Assembly (NCBI GenBank): GCA_934276695.1
Contig: CAKQTF010000062.1
Span: 1-6,248 of the forward strand
Direction of reading: 5' to 3'
From: an uncultured Spirochaetales bacterium
GTDB taxonomy: Bacteria > Spirochaetota > Spirochaetia > Sphaerochaetales > Sphaerochaetaceae
Length of the DNA stretch: 6,248 bases
Under the pieces are notes generated by a model. That model worked only from the letters and a program-made list of their open reading frames with translations, did no database searches and was not told where the DNA came from. Both the position numbers and the translations under genes were made by a program. Shown in pieces: positions 5,597 through 6,248 of this stretch. Position 1 is the stretch's first letter; every line of letters starts with the position of its first letter.

Positions 5597-5653
5597 TTAT
5601 CGAGTGATATGGTTCATCATATGCATTGACATGGACATGCTTCTGTTATTCAT
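5597..5653 (-). CDS. Met-rich leader peptide of the metNIQ operon
   Basis: An 18-codon ORF, ATG at 5653-5651 and TAA at 5599-5597, encoding MNNRSMSMSMHMMNHITR: six Met of 18, five of them packed into codons 6-13. An AGGA site (5663-5660) lies 6 nt upstream. A U-tract terminator follows 32 nt after the stop. This is the arrangement of attenuator leader peptides such as those of trp, his and leu operons, where the amino acid overrepresented in the peptide is the one sensed. Here methionine matches the downstream transporter. Between ORF and terminator, CUCUUUUU (5592-5585) can pair with GAGAGGAG (5566-5559) of the terminator arm as a possible antiterminator, with three G-U pairs. A ribosome at the stop codon would cover it, while one stalled at codons 12-13 would not. 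The ORF and terminator are seen; the mechanism is inferred. Confidence 0.8.
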   Translation of the reverse strand: MNNRSMSMSMHMMNHITR

Positions 5654-5669
5654 TGTATTTCCTGTTCTG

Positions 5670-5699
5670 AATATTCCTATTTTGATATCTGTTTGTCAA
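5670..5699 (-). promoter_or_regulatory. Promoter of the metN leader
   Basis: A perfect TTGACA (5699-5694) followed after 18 nt by AATATT (5675-5670), a four-of-six match to TATAAT. It begins 8 nt past the polygalacturonase stop codon. Transcription would start near 5663, very close to the AGGA site of the leader ORF, so the 5' untranslated part would be only about 10 nt. That closeness is a reason for caution about the exact -10. Confidence 0.6.
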
Positions 5700-5706
5700 T
5701 ACAGCA

Positions 5707-6248
5707 TCATGCCATAGTGACACCATCCTCAAGAATGATCTTCTCGCCTTCGCAGTCCACATCAAATCCCTCCAGCCTCACGCCGTTTGCATAGCGGATC
5801 CTGAATCCTCTTGACTCAGGAGTAGGGATTCCCCTGTACATATCTGACTCGCTTATGTCCCTGCAGTTCTCAGAAGCCACAGCGAAATGCGAATCCCTTA
5901 TGCTTACATCAGAGACCGGGCGCTCCGGCAGGCCTACGATCATCCCGGCAGAGCTGAGGCATCCTTCTGCATGGCAGGAATCAATATGAACACCATATAC
6001 TTCAGGCGTCTCATCTGTGATCGGAAGCGGATCGAGTGAGAATACACCCATATCTGATGCGCCACACTTATAGAACATATTGATGACAAATGGGCAGAGG
6101 TTATCAACCATATGGATATTGCTGAAGTACAGATCGTGGATCGATCCGCCACGTCCACGTCTTGTCTTTATCCTTATGCCTCTGTCTGTCCCGTCGAAGA
6201 AGCAGTCCTCAACATGGATATTCCTGATTCCGGCTGCAGTCTCCGAGC
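5707..6248 (-). CDS. GH28 polygalacturonase family glycosidase, C-terminal part (runs off the right edge)
   Basis: The last 179 codons of a longer gene, open from the window edge to TGA at 5709-5707. The fragment reads IRNIHVEDCFFDGTDRGIRI then KTRRGRGGSIHDLYFSNIHM, then VDNLCPFVINMFYKC. The RIKT motif (fragment residues 25-28, about 6174-6163) is the conserved substrate-binding RIK of GH28, and the repeating N-I-x-V/F turns fit the right-handed parallel beta-helix. The ending (TPEVYGVHIDSCHAE, GLPERPVSDVSIRDSHF, RGFRIRYANGVRLEGFDVD) is like bacterial GH28 exo-type enzymes. The catalytic NTD, DD and GHG motifs are upstream and unseen. Role: hydrolysis of galacturonan or oligogalacturonides, feeding galacturonate toward KDG, which fits the KDG kinase and KDPG aldolase at the other end of the window. 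Location (secreted or cytoplasmic) cannot be judged without the N-terminus. A rhamnogalacturonan or xylogalacturonan specificity is possible. Confidence 0.85.
   Translation of the reverse strand, partial: SETAAGIRNIHVEDCFFDGTDRGIRIKTRRGRGGSIHDLYFSNIHMVDNLCPFVINMFYKCGASDMGVFSLDPLPITDETPEVYGVHIDSCHAEGCLSSAGMIVGLPERPVSDVSIRDSHFAVASENCRDISESDMYRGIPTPESRGFRIRYANGVRLEGFDVDCEGEKIILEDGVTMA

Noticed and set aside
5528..5700. SAM riboswitch or T-box upstream of metN
   Set aside because: The leader is only about 130 nt, much of it taken up by the Met-rich ORF. I see no multi-helix SAM riboswitch core or T-box consensus sequence. The Met codons and terminator explain it better.

Overview
The window looks like part of a bacterial chromosome from a fermentative, plant-polysaccharide-using diderm, most likely a gut-type spirochaete (Treponema/Sphaerochaeta-like). 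The lineage guess rests mainly on the signal peptide of the methionine-binding protein, which ends FAGGAKE, a style I associate with spirochaete binding proteins. It is inference, not proof.

Two functional blocks are interleaved. The first is pectin/uronate breakdown. At the right edge is the C-terminal part of a GH28 polygalacturonase (5707-6248, minus). At the left edge are the start of a 2-keto-3-deoxygluconate kinase (1-233, minus) and, divergent from it, a KDPG aldolase carrying a C-terminal VOC-like domain (373-1335, plus). The kinase and aldolase share a 139-bp control region with a perfect 15-bp palindrome (298-312) that matches the core of the enterobacterial KdgR box. Together these genes would cut polygalacturonate and run the last two steps of uronate catabolism: KDG to KDPG, then to pyruvate plus glyceraldehyde-3-phosphate.

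The second block, all on the minus strand from about 5700 down to 1406, is a methionine uptake operon: metN (ATPase with NIL domain), metI (permease), metQ (binding protein) and an M20D amidohydrolase. MetN and MetI overlap by ATGA, and metQ and the amidohydrolase are 2 nt apart. The amidohydrolase may release methionine from an N-acylated form.

Three things stand out. (1) A short ORF ahead of metN encodes MNNRSMSMSMHMMNHITR (6 Met of 18), with its own ribosome binding site, followed by a textbook U-tract terminator just before the metN ribosome binding site. This is the layout of ribosome-mediated transcription attenuation, here apparently sensing methionine. (2) A second Met-rich short ORF (6 Met of 21, including three consecutive ATG codons), with a strong AGGAGG site, lies in the 245-bp gap between metI and metQ. 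(3) MetQ is circularly permuted: the block that is normally C-terminal comes first after the signal peptide, and the normally N-terminal block (LPNEAL...NAFQHKAYL) comes last. It also has no lipobox cysteine.

A convergent hairpin terminator (1360-1387) separates the aldolase from the methionine operon. I saw no tRNA, rRNA, mobile element or CRISPR array.
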